This document shows, piece by piece, positions 8,205-15,670 of a DNA stretch of 64,000 nt (position 1 is the stretch's first letter; each line of letters starts with the position of its first letter). This DNA comes from Symbioplanes lichenis (GTDB lineage: Bacteria; Actinomycetota; Actinomycetes; Mycobacteriales; Micromonosporaceae), in assembly GCF_030709675.1 (NCBI RefSeq), contig NZ_JAUZQD010000004.1, positions 62,001 through 126,000 of the forward strand, given 5' to 3'. The translations under genes were made by a program, and so were the position numbers. Below the pieces are notes generated by a model. That model searched no databases and was not told the DNA's origin. It was given only the letters and a program-made list of their open reading frames with translations.

Positions 8205-9332
8205 TTGCGTCATCTCTCCGCCATCGTTGCCACGCGCACCGCGGCGCGCCCGGTCCACCCCGGACCCGTCCTCGAGATGCGGGCCGCCCGCATCGTCGAA
8301 GCACTCGAGACCTTCCGAGCCGCTTTCCCCGGCGTGAAGCCGTTCTACGCGACCAAGTGCAACACCCACCCCGGCGTCCTCAGCACGCTGCACGCGGCCG
8401 GGTCCGGCTTCGAGGTGGCCTCGGTGCAGGAGATCGAACTCCTCACCGAGACCGGCGTCCAGCCCTACGACATGCTCTTCAGCAATCCCGTCCGCGCCCG
8501 CGAGCAGACCGCCCGCGCCGCCGCGGCCGGCGTCTACCGGTTCAGCGTGGACTCCTCCGAGGAGCTGCGCCGGGTCGCCCAGGAAGCGCCGGGCAGCTGC
8601 GTGTACGCCCGCCTCGGCACCTTCGGCGGCGACGACAGCGTGGTCCCCAGCGAGGGCAAGTTCGGGGTGGACGCCGCCGGCGCGATCGGCCTGCTGCTCG
8701 AGGCGCGCGAGATGGGCCTGACCCCCTACGGCGTGACCTTCCACATGGGCTCGCAGTCCCTCTCCCCCACCGCCCTCGACCAGCCGCTGCGCGACGTGGC
8801 GGCCATCATGGACCGGCTGCTCCGGGCCGGCATCCGGCTGCAGATGGTCGACATCGGCGGCGGCTTCCCGGCGCGCTACGACGAGCCGGTGCCCGCGCTG
8901 ACGGAGTTCGGGCACGTGGCCGCGGCCGGTGTGGCCCGGCTGCCGTACCCGGTGGAGGTCTTCGCCGAACCCGGCCGCGCCCTGGTCGCCGAGGCCGGGA
9001 CCTTCCGCTGCCGGGTCATCGGGGTCGCCCAGCGCCCCTCCGGCTGGTGGGCCCACACCGACCTGGGCGTCTTCAACGGCATGATGGAGGTCCTCGAGTC
9101 GGGTGGCGACCTGCACTACCCGATCCACGACACCCGGCGCACCCGGCTGCGGCGCTGCTACCACCTGACCGGGCCGACCTGCGACAGCCAGGACACCTTC
9201 GCCCGCGACGTGCTGCTCTCGGCCGACCTGCGCGAGGGCGACGAGCTGCTGATCGGCTCGGCGGGCGCCTACACCTCCGTCTACGCCTCCCGCTTCAACG
9301 GCTTCGCGCCGCCGCGGGTGGTCATGATCTGA
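8205..9332 (+). CDS. Fold-type III PLP-dependent decarboxylase (ornithine/diaminopimelate decarboxylase family)
   Basis: The product has 375 residues, started at TTG 8205 with TAAGGGG upstream. The PLP-binding lysine is in FYATKCN (Lys51). HMGSQ, the phosphate-binding GGGFP and EPGRALVAEAG follow, and GPTCDSQD carries the catalytic Cys (Cys326) of the partner active site. These are the landmarks of eukaryotic-like ornithine decarboxylase and LysA, which act as homodimers. The length suits short ODC-like members rather than typical LysA (about 420-460). ODC activity would make putrescine, fitting the many polyamine genes nearby, but diaminopimelate or arginine analogues cannot be excluded by eye. 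The gene is convergent with the VOC gene. Confidence 0.85.
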   Translation: MRHLSAIVATRTAARPVHPGPVLEMRAARIVEALETFRAAFPGVKPFYATKCNTHPGVLSTLHAAGSGFEVASVQEIELLTETGVQPYDMLFSNPVRAREQTARAAAAGVYRFSVDSSEELRRVAQEAPGSCVYARLGTFGGDDSVVPSEGKFGVDAAGAIGLLLEAREMGLTPYGVTFHMGSQSLSPTALDQPLRDVAAIMDRLLRAGIRLQMVDIGGGFPARYDEPVPALTEFGHVAAAGVARLPYPVEVFAEPGRALVAEAGTFRCRVIGVAQRPSGWWAHTDLGVFNGMMEVLESGGDLHYPIHDTRRTRLRRCYHLTGPTCDSQDTFARDVLLSADLREGDELLIGSAGAYTSVYASRFNGFAPPRVVMI

Positions 9333-9369
9333 CCCTCGCCCCGGTGGCCCTCAGCCGCCGGGGCGGGTC
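9331..9369. terminator. Convergent hairpin that contains both flanking stop codons
   Basis: GACCCTCGCCCCGG (9331-9344) pairs with CCGGGGCGGGTC (9358-9369), leaving a 2-base bulge and a 13-base loop. The stop of the decarboxylase (9330-9332) touches the left foot and the stop of the VOC gene (9351-9353) lies in the loop. It probably terminates both transcripts. Confidence 0.5.
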
Positions 9370-9827
9370 ATCTCCGCGTCCAGGGACTCGGCGACGTAGG
9401 CCATGGCCTCGCGGTGCCGCGGCTCGGCGAAGCGGGCCGTCATCTCGTCGGGCGACACGTCGTCGACATGCTGGTGGATCCACCAGCGGTGACCCTGGGG
9501 GTCGCGGAAGCGGCCGGCGATGTCGCCGAACGGGGTCTCCGTGGCCCGGGTGATCACGGTGCCCCCGTGGGCGGCGGCCTCGTCCAGGGTGCGGGCCACG
9601 TCCTTGACATAGACCCGCAGGTGGGCGGGGGTGGGCGGCCAGCCCGGGCCGGCGTCGAAGAGCAGCAGCGCGGCACCGTCGAGGACGACCTCGGCGTGCA
9701 TGATGCGGTCGCCGCTCGCGACGCGGGCCCCGGGCGTCTCGTGGGCGCCGAGCACCGCGCGGAGGAAGTCGATCTCGGCGGCGGTGTCGGCGGAGATCAG
9801 CCAGGGGGCGAGAGAGCTCGTGTGCAT
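9351..9827 (-). CDS. VOC/glyoxalase-superfamily protein (PhnB/YdeI type)
   Basis: The product has 158 residues. It starts SSLAPWLISADTAAEIDFL, continues with an ALLLFDAGPG strand, a LRVYVKDV second module, and FGDIAGRFRDPQGHRWWIHQHV before the tail. This is the two-module beta-alpha-beta-beta-beta layout of the vicinal oxygen chelate fold, closest to PhnB/YdeI-like members. Metal ligands cannot be assigned safely. No substrate is predicted; relatives include glyoxalase-like and antibiotic-resistance proteins. The gene is monocistronic in appearance, with a tandem-repeat tract behind its start at 9867-9963. Confidence 0.8.
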   Translation of the reverse strand: MHTSSLAPWLISADTAAEIDFLRAVLGAHETPGARVASGDRIMHAEVVLDGAALLLFDAGPGWPPTPAHLRVYVKDVARTLDEAAAHGGTVITRATETPFGDIAGRFRDPQGHRWWIHQHVDDVSPDEMTARFAEPRHREAMAYVAESLDAEMTRPGG

Positions 9828-9866
9828 GGGCTCACGCTAGGGCGGAATGCGGCCGCTTCCCGGCCG

Positions 9867-9963
9867 GTTCGCGCTCCTTCACGCGCCGGTGGCGCGCACG
9901 ATCCGCCCTTTCACCCCGCGATGGCGCGCACAATTCGCGCCTTCACGCGGTGGCGGCGCGCAC
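9867..9963. repeat. Three-copy 32-33-bp tandem repeat
   Basis: Units begin at 9867, 9900 and 9932. Each contains a variant of TTCGCGCC..TTCAC followed by GGTGGCGCGCAC. A fourth copy breaks off at about 9975. The array fills most of the 189-bp gap between the VOC and MarR genes, both on the minus strand. It is not coding in any convincing frame. Confidence 0.75.
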
Positions 9964-10016
9964 GATGCGCGAAACCGGGCCGGGCGGCCGATGTCGCTCC
10001 TGGCGGATGGTGCCAG

Positions 10017-10643
10017 TCAGGAGCGCGGGGCGACGGTCTTGCCCGCGGCGACGGACTCTCCCGCCGCCTCGGCCGCGGCGGCGCACTCGGCGGCCGTTGC
10101 GGCGTCATCGGCGGCGGCGTCGTCGGCGGCTGCGGCGAGGCAGGCGGAGTGGTCCTCGGGGGTCGGCGGGCGGGCGGCGGCGAGGCCCTCGCTCACCCGG
10201 GAGGCGACGCTGCAGCCGACCTGGCGCAGCACCTCGATCTGCTCCTTGGTCAGGCCGTCGATGACATAGCGGCGGACCGCCTCGACGTGACCGGGGGCGG
10301 CGGCGACGACCAGGTCCCAGCCGGCGTCGGTGAGGACCGCGAGGGTGTAGCGGGCGTTCTCGGGGTCGGGCTCGCGGCGCAACAGGCCCCGTTGCTCGAG
10401 GCGCTTGACGACGTTGGAGAGCCGGGAGAGCGACGCGCTGATCATGGTCGCGAGGTCGCTGAGGCGCAGCGCCCGGCCCGGCGACATGGAGAGCCCGCTG
10501 AGGGTCATGTAGTCGAAGAGCGTCAGCTTGTTGTCGCGCAGCAACTGGGCGTCGAGCGCGGCGGGCAGCTTGAAGATCAGGCTCGCGAGCGCCATCCAGC
10601 CCTGGAGCTCGTGGTCGTCCAGCCACCGCGGTTCCTCGTGCAT
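10017..10643 (-). CDS. MarR-family transcriptional regulator
   Basis: The product has 208 residues from ATG 10643; an upstream in-frame start at 10670 is less likely because family similarity begins at EEPRWLDDHELQGW. The winged helix is clear: LTLFDYMTLSGLS, RLSDLATMISASLSRLSNVVKRLEQRGLLRRE, then the wing DARYTLAVLT-like segment. The C-terminal ~45 residues are a low-complexity Ala/Asp/Glu tail, unusual for MarR. It is divergent from the azoreductase gene. The 136-bp gap holds three TTCA-containing palindromes (10700-10759), most likely its operators for self- and target control. MarR proteins of this context usually sense electrophiles or quinones. Confidence 0.85.
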   Translation of the reverse strand: MHEEPRWLDDHELQGWMALASLIFKLPAALDAQLLRDNKLTLFDYMTLSGLSMSPGRALRLSDLATMISASLSRLSNVVKRLEQRGLLRREPDPENARYTLAVLTDAGWDLVVAAAPGHVEAVRRYVIDGLTKEQIEVLRQVGCSVASRVSEGLAAARPPTPEDHSACLAAAADDAAADDAATAAECAAAAEAAGESVAAGKTVAPRS

Positions 10644-10699
10644 GGCCGAAATATTACGGCGCGCCCGCACGCCGGCCGAGTGACGTGCCTCGCACTGGG

Positions 10700-10759
10700 T
10701 TCAAACATGAAGTGAAGGTGCTACGGTTGCGTTCAAGCTTGAACCACTTCAAGATTGAA
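10700..10759. promoter_or_regulatory. Triple TTCAAG-type palindromic operator between marR and azoreductase genes
   Basis: A perfect 14-bp palindrome GTTCAAGCTTGAAC occupies 10731-10744. A related TTCAAGATTGAA sits at 10748-10759 and a degenerate TTCAAACATGAA at 10700-10711. Centres are 16 and 32 bp apart. The site overlaps the leader of the azoreductase gene, whose GTG start is at 10779, and faces the MarR start at 10643. MarR binding is inferred from position and symmetry. Confidence 0.6.
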
Positions 10760-10778
10760 CCGCCGAGAGGACACCGTC

Positions 10779-11426
10779 GTGACCCTGTTCCGCCTGGACG
10801 CCAGCATCCACTTCGACAACTCCACGAGCCGAGAGATCGCGGACATCGTCGAGCAGGAGTGGCTGGCCGCCCACCCCGGTGACACGATCGAGCGGCGCCG
10901 CATCGGCATCGAGCCGATCCCCGCCACCTACTGGGCCGCCGCGGTCAGCGCCGGCTTCACCCCCGAGGACCAGCGCACCGACGAGCAGAAGCAGGCCGTC
11001 GCCCTGGCCGCCGAGCTCTACGACGAGCTGGCCGCCGCCGACGCGATCCTCTTCGCCGTGCCGCTCTACAACTTCGGGCCGTCGCAGCACATCAAGGCCT
11101 ACATCGACCTGGTCGCCACCGACCCGCGCGTCGCCGGCCAGCCGTTCCTGGCCGGCAAGAAGTTCGTGCTCGCCACCGTCCGCGGCGGCGCCTACGGCGC
11201 GGGCACCCCGCGCGAGGGCTGGGACCACTCGACCCCGTTCCTGCGCCGCATCTTCGCCGACTCGTGGGGCGCCGACCTGACCGTCGTCGAGCGCGAGTTC
11301 ACCCTGGTCGGCGTCAACCCGGCGCTGGACCAGTTCAAGGACCTCGCCGCCGAGATGCACCATGGCGCGATCGCCTCCGCCCGCGAGGCCGGCAAGATCC
11401 TCGGCGCCCTCCCCGCCAACGCCTGA
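10779..11426 (+). CDS. FMN-dependent NADH:azoreductase / quinone reductase (AzoR-like)
   Basis: The product has 215 residues. GTG 10779 is chosen since GAGAGGA lies 7 bases upstream. The flavodoxin-like fold is visible: RLDASIHFDNSTSREIADIV binds the FMN phosphate, followed by the AVPLYNFGPSQHIKAYIDLV motif and RGGAYGAGTPREGWDHSTPFL, characteristic of AzoR. Such enzymes transfer two electrons from NAD(P)H to azo dyes and quinones, protecting against electrophile stress. Divergent transcription from a MarR gene with shared operators suggests induction by a quinone-like ligand. It is followed by a strong hairpin and a repeat array. Confidence 0.87.
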   Translation: MTLFRLDASIHFDNSTSREIADIVEQEWLAAHPGDTIERRRIGIEPIPATYWAAAVSAGFTPEDQRTDEQKQAVALAAELYDELAAADAILFAVPLYNFGPSQHIKAYIDLVATDPRVAGQPFLAGKKFVLATVRGGAYGAGTPREGWDHSTPFLRRIFADSWGADLTVVEREFTLVGVNPALDQFKDLAAEMHHGAIASAREAGKILGALPANA

Positions 11427-11444
11427 TCCACTGCGGACGCCCTC

Positions 11445-11478
11445 CGGCGCCGGCCCGCTTCTCAGCGGACCGGCGCCG
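11445..11478 (+). terminator. Hairpin terminator after azoreductase gene
   Basis: A 15-bp stem with one mismatch (CGGCGCCGGCCCGCT at 11445-11459 against 11464-11478) closes on a 4-base loop. It sits 18 bp after the azoreductase stop and merges into the repeat array beginning at 11475. Confidence 0.65.
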
Positions 11479-11652
11479 CGTCACGTTCCGAGTGAGAAAG
11501 CCGCGCCACGTTCCGGGTGGCACAAGCCGCGTCACGTTCCGAGTGAGAAAGCCGCGCCACGTTCCGAGCGGGAAAGCCGCGTCGCGTTCCCAGCGGGAAA
11601 GCCGCGCCACGTTCCGGGTGGCACAAGCCGCGTCACGTTTCGGGTTGGAAAA
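11475..11652. repeat. Seven-copy 25-26-bp intergenic minisatellite
   Basis: Units start at 11475, 11500, 11526, 11551, 11576, 11601 and 11627. Each has GCCGCGYCACGTTCC then either GAGTGAGAAA, GAGCGGGAAA or GGGTGGCACAA. The variants alternate, so copies did not all arise in one event. The array occupies the gap between the azoreductase terminator and the polyamine transporter operon. I see no long ORF with a start and ribosome site, and no unique spacers, so it is not a CRISPR array. Confidence 0.85.
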
Positions 11653-11732
11653 CCTGCGCTGAGTGGTCTTGTTCTTCCGGCGTCGCATGTGTCAAGGTCC
11701 CGGCAAGATTCCGCGACAAGACCGGGGTGACG

Positions 11733-12830
11733 ATGGGCGAGGCCGCGATCGAGCTGGCCGGGGTGCACAAGGAGTTCGCGGTGCACGGCGAGCGGGTGCA
11801 GGCCGTCAGGCGGCTGGATCTCACGGTGGCGCAGGGCGAGTTCTTCTCGCTGCTCGGGCCGTCCGGGTGCGGCAAGACGACGACCATGCGGATGATCGCG
11901 GGCTTCGAGGAACCCACGGGCGGCACGGTCCGCCTCGACGGGCAGGACGTGACGGGCGTCGCGCCACACAAGCGCGACGTCAACATGGTCTTCCAGTCCT
12001 ACGCGCTCTTCCCGCACCTCACGGCGTACGAAAATGTGGCCTTCGGGTTGGAGCGCAAGCGCGTCGCCCGGGGTGAGATCCGCAAGCGTGTGGGCGAGAT
12101 GCTGGACATCGTCTCGCTGACCGGCATGGACAAGCGGGCGCCGCGCGAGCTCTCCGGCGGGCAGCAGCAGCGGGTCGCGCTGGCCCGGGCGCTGGTCAAC
12201 CGGCCGCGGGCGCTGCTGCTCGACGAGCCGCTGGGCGCGCTCGACCTCAAGCTGCGCCAGCAGATGCAGACCGAGCTCAAGCGGATCCAGCGCGAGGTCG
12301 GGATCACCTTCGTCTACGTCACGCACGACCAGGGCGAGGCGCTGACCATGTCGGACCGGATCGCGGTCATGCGGGCGGGCGCGATCGAGCAGCTCGGCCC
12401 GCCGCGCGCGATCTACGAGCGGCCGGTGACGCGCTTCGTGGCCGGCTTCATCGGGACCTCCAACATCATCGACGGTACGGTCGAGCGCGTCGACGACGGC
12501 GTGGCGGTCCTCACGTACGGGCCGGGTGAGCGCGTGCTCGTGCCGACGACGGCGGCCGCGGGCACGGCGCTCGAGGTGTCTGTGCGCCCGGAGAAGATCG
12601 ACTTGTCCCGGGAGCAGCCCGCCGGCACAGGCTGCAGCATGCTTTCCGGCGTGGTGAAGGACGTCGTCTATCACGGCACGTCGACGAACTACACGGTCAC
12701 CACGGCGGCGGGACCCGACCTCGTGGTCTTCGACCAGAACGCCCGGGACGCCGAGGACCTCGCCGGGCCGGGCGACCGCGTGCACCTCACCTGGAGCCCC
12801 CAGCACTCCTACCCGATCGGAGTCTCATGA
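11733..12830 (+). CDS. potA: Polyamine ABC transporter ATP-binding protein
   Basis: The product has 365 residues from ATG 11733; GTG 11727 is an alternative two codons earlier. Walker A GPSGCGKTT (42-50), Q-loop VFQSYALFPHL (Gln88), signature LSGGQQQR (140-147) and Walker B LLLDEPLGALD (161-171) are all intact, followed by a THDQGEALTMSDR H-loop. The C-terminal ~110 residues form a TOBE-type domain, giving the length expected of PotA/CysA-type importers. It powers uptake by the PotB/PotC permeases encoded downstream. Its stop overlaps the start of the binding-protein gene (ATGA), so the operon is translationally coupled. Substrate assignment to spermidine/putrescine rests on the downstream PotD-like protein. 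Confidence 0.9.
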   Translation: MGEAAIELAGVHKEFAVHGERVQAVRRLDLTVAQGEFFSLLGPSGCGKTTTMRMIAGFEEPTGGTVRLDGQDVTGVAPHKRDVNMVFQSYALFPHLTAYENVAFGLERKRVARGEIRKRVGEMLDIVSLTGMDKRAPRELSGGQQQRVALARALVNRPRALLLDEPLGALDLKLRQQMQTELKRIQREVGITFVYVTHDQGEALTMSDRIAVMRAGAIEQLGPPRAIYERPVTRFVAGFIGTSNIIDGTVERVDDGVAVLTYGPGERVLVPTTAAAGTALEVSVRPEKIDLSREQPAGTGCSMLSGVVKDVVYHGTSTNYTVTTAAGPDLVVFDQNARDAEDLAGPGDRVHLTWSPQHSYPIGVS

Positions 12831-14056
12831 GCCACCTCGATCCGGCCCTCGTGCGGGGCCTCACCACCCGGCGCGGCTTCCTGACCACGGCGGGCCTGGC
12901 CGCGACCGGCGCCCTGCTGGCCGCGTGCGGGGTCAAGGGGCAGGGCTCCCCCGCCGCCAGCGCCCCGGCCGCCGATGAGGTCGCGAAGTTCTGGGCGGGC
13001 AAGACCGGGACCGGGTCGCTGAACGTCGCCAGCTGGCCGCTCTACATGGACCCCGAGCAGCCGGAGCTCAAGAAGTTCACCGCGGCGACCGGGATCAAGG
13101 TGAACTATCAGGAGGTCATCCAGGAGATGGGCCCCTGGTTCGCCAAGGTGCAGCCGCAACTGGCCGCGAAGCAGGACATCGGCTACGACGCGATGATCAT
13201 CACCAACGGGTCGAACTTCGCCAAGTTCCGCAACTCCGGCTTCCTGGCCCCCCTGGACCACGGCAAGCTTCCGAACTACGTCGCCAACGCCGATCCCTCG
13301 TACGCCAAGGCCGCCTACGACCCCGGCAACGTCTACTCGATCCCGTGGGCGTCGGGGATCACCGGGATCGCGTACGACGAGAGCAAGACCGGCCCGATCA
13401 CCAGCATCGCCGACCTGTGGAACCCGAAGTTCAAGGGCAAGGTCGGCATGTTCTCCGACGCCGAGGAGCTGGGCAACTACGGGCTGCTCGCGATCGGCGT
13501 CAAGCCGGAGGACTCCACGCCGGACGACTGGCGCAAGGCGGCCGAAAAGCTCAAGGAGCAGAAGAGCAGCGGCGTGCTGCGCAACTACTACGACCAGAGC
13601 TACATCGACGCGCTCGGCAAGGGCGAGGTCTGGCTCACCCAGGCGTGGTCGGGCGACGTCTTCCAGAAGAACGTCTCCGACGGGACGAACTACAAATTCG
13701 TGATCCCGGCCGAGGGCGGCACGATCTGGACGGACAACTTCACCATCCCGGTCACGGCGAAGAACCCCGTGGACGCGCTCACGCTGATGGACTTCTTCTA
13801 CCAGGTGCCGGTCTCCGCGACGCTCGCCGAGTACATCAACTACGTCTGCCCGGTGCCGGCGGCCCAGGAGCAGATCACCAAGGACGCGGCGGCCGCCACG
13901 GGCGAGGACAAGGCCACGCTGGCCCAGGTCGCGGCCAGCCCGCTCGTGTTCCCGGCCGCCGACGACTACGCGCGGCTGCACTACTACGTGCCGTTCGCCT
14001 CGGAGGCCGAGCACCAGGAGTTCCAGAACGTCTTCGAGCCCGTGGTGCTGGGCTGA
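12827..14056 (+). CDS. potD: Spermidine/putrescine-type substrate-binding lipoprotein
   Basis: The product has 409 residues. The N-terminus has a twin-arginine motif TTRRGFLT (Arg15-Arg16), a hydrophobic stretch and a lipobox LLAAC with Cys34, so it is probably Tat-exported and lipid-anchored. The mature part carries LNVASWPLYMDPEQPELKKF, NYQEVIQEMG, YDAMIITNG, and SIPWASGITGIAYDES, the pattern of PotD/PotF family 1 binding proteins. It overlaps the ATPase gene by 4 bp, and the permease gene begins 1 base after its stop. The protein should capture polyamines or related amines outside the membrane; exact ligand is not readable from sequence. Confidence 0.88.
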   Translation: MSHLDPALVRGLTTRRGFLTTAGLAATGALLAACGVKGQGSPAASAPAADEVAKFWAGKTGTGSLNVASWPLYMDPEQPELKKFTAATGIKVNYQEVIQEMGPWFAKVQPQLAAKQDIGYDAMIITNGSNFAKFRNSGFLAPLDHGKLPNYVANADPSYAKAAYDPGNVYSIPWASGITGIAYDESKTGPITSIADLWNPKFKGKVGMFSDAEELGNYGLLAIGVKPEDSTPDDWRKAAEKLKEQKSSGVLRNYYDQSYIDALGKGEVWLTQAWSGDVFQKNVSDGTNYKFVIPAEGGTIWTDNFTIPVTAKNPVDALTLMDFFYQVPVSATLAEYINYVCPVPAAQEQITKDAAAATGEDKATLAQVAASPLVFPAADDYARLHYYVPFASEAEHQEFQNVFEPVVLG

Positions 14057-14057
14057 C

Positions 14058-14912
14058 GTGCGCCGCCGGCTGACTCCGTACCTGCTGGTCCTGCCCGGCG
14101 GGCTGTGGCTCCTGCTCTTCTTCGTCGTGCCGATGGTGACGATGCTGTCGCTCTCGCTGCAGGAGGGCGACATCGTTTCCGGGTACGTCTTCACGGGGCA
14201 CTGGCAGACGTACGCCGACGTGCTCGTCAACTATCGGGTCCAGCTCGTGCGGTCGCTGGTCTACGGCGCGATCGCCACGGTCGTCCTGATCGTGGCGGCG
14301 TTCCCGGTGGCGTACTGGATCGCCTTTCACGGCGGCCGGCGCAAGGCCTCGTACCTCTTCCTGTTGTTGCTGCCCTTCTTCGTCTCCTTCGTGCTGCGGA
14401 CGATCTCGTGGCGCTACGTGCTCACCGACGAGGGCATCCTGCTCGGGCCGCTCAAGGACGCCGGCCTGCTGCCGGACGACTTCCACATCCTGGGTACGCC
14501 CACCGCCGTCATCCTCGGGCTGGTGTACAACTTCCTGCCGTTCATGGTGCTGCCGATCTACGTCGCGCTGGAACGCATCGACCCGCGCGTCGTCGAGGCG
14601 GCCCGCGATCTGTACGCCGGCCCGGTCGTCGCCTTCCGCAAGGTCGTCCTGCCGCTGGCGCTGCCCGGGGTCTTCGCCGGCGTGCTGATGACCTTCGTGC
14701 CGGCCAGCTCCGACTACGTCAACTCGGCGGTGCTGGGCAGCTCGTCGACGGCCATGATCGGGCAGGTGATCCAGTCGCAGTACCTGACCAGCTCGAACTA
14801 TCCGGCCGCCTCCGCGCTGTCGTTCACGCTCATGGCCGTGCTGCTGATCGGCGTCTTCGCCTACGCGCGGGCGCTGGGCACCGAGGACGTCATGAAGGTG
14901 GCGGCGCGATGA
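14058..14912 (+). CDS. potB: Polyamine ABC transporter permease, PotB-like
   Basis: The product has 284 residues from GTG 14058. It has about six membrane helices, beginning with YLLVLPGGLWLLLFFVVP, as usual for PotB. The cytoplasmic EAA loop is EAARDLYAGPVVAFRKVVLP, the contact site for the ATPase. Length matches the family. It overlaps the PotC-like gene by 4 bp (ATGA). Together with the second permease it forms the heterodimeric membrane channel of the importer. Confidence 0.9.
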   Translation: MRRRLTPYLLVLPGGLWLLLFFVVPMVTMLSLSLQEGDIVSGYVFTGHWQTYADVLVNYRVQLVRSLVYGAIATVVLIVAAFPVAYWIAFHGGRRKASYLFLLLLPFFVSFVLRTISWRYVLTDEGILLGPLKDAGLLPDDFHILGTPTAVILGLVYNFLPFMVLPIYVALERIDPRVVEAARDLYAGPVVAFRKVVLPLALPGVFAGVLMTFVPASSDYVNSAVLGSSSTAMIGQVIQSQYLTSSNYPAASALSFTLMAVLLIGVFAYARALGTEDVMKVAAR

Positions 14913-15670
14913 GACTGCTCCGGGCGTACACCTGGCTGGTGGTCGCGTGGTTGACCTTGCCGATCGTCGTCATGATCGCTTTCGGCTTCAACGACACCCC
15001 GGGCCGCTACAACCAGACCTGGGACGGCTTCACGCTCAAGTGGTACGGCCGGGTCTTCGCCCTCGACGACCTCACCCGCGCCCTGTGGATCTCGCTCGGC
15101 ATCGCGCTCGCGTCGATGCTGCTCGCGGGCGCACTGGGTACGGGCATCGGCTACGCGCTGGGCCGGTTCCGCTTCCGGGGCTCCGGGGTGGTCAACCTGC
15201 TGATGTTCGCCACGATGAGCTCGCCGGAGCTGGTCATGGGCGCGTCGCTGCTGACCCTCTTCGTCTCGGCGGGCGTCGGTCTGGGGCCGGTGACGATCAC
15301 GATCGCGCACGTCATGTTCTCGATCTCGTTCGTCGCCGTGGTGGTCCGCGCCCGGGTGCTCACGCTCGACCGTTCCCTGGAGGAGGCGGCCGCGGATCTC
15401 GGGGCGTCGCCGTGGACGACGTTCTGGCGGGTGACGTTCCCGCTGATCCTGCCCGCGGTCGGCTCGGGCATGCTGCTGGCCTTCGCCCTGTCGATCGACG
15501 ACTTCGTCGTCACCAACTTCACCGCCGGTACGACGACGACCTTCCCGTTGTGGATCTGGGGCGCGACGCGGATCGGGCTGCCGCCGCAGGTGAACGTGAT
15601 GGGGACACTGATCTTCCTGGTCGGGGTGCTGATCGCCGTCGTCGGATCGGTGCGAGCGCGGCGGCAATGA
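14909..15670 (+). CDS. potC: Polyamine ABC transporter permease, PotC-like
   Basis: The product has 253 residues, started at ATG 14909 inside the stop of the preceding permease gene; the much longer frame to 14105 only overlaps potB. Six predicted helices and an EAA loop EEAAADLGASPWTTFWRVTFP are present, and SIDDFVVTNFTAG in the last periplasmic segment is typical of PotC. The stop overlaps the next ATG (ATGA), so the flavoprotein gene is part of the same translationally coupled operon. Confidence 0.9.
   Translation: MRLLRAYTWLVVAWLTLPIVVMIAFGFNDTPGRYNQTWDGFTLKWYGRVFALDDLTRALWISLGIALASMLLAGALGTGIGYALGRFRFRGSGVVNLLMFATMSSPELVMGASLLTLFVSAGVGLGPVTITIAHVMFSISFVAVVVRARVLTLDRSLEEAAADLGASPWTTFWRVTFPLILPAVGSGMLLAFALSIDDFVVTNFTAGTTTTFPLWIWGATRIGLPPQVNVMGTLIFLVGVLIAVVGSVRARRQ

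Noticed and set aside
11475..11652. Multiple transcription-factor sites or iterons of a replication origin
   Set aside because: Unit content is not symmetric, no Rep or dnaA-box motif is near, and similar unrelated arrays occur elsewhere in the window.
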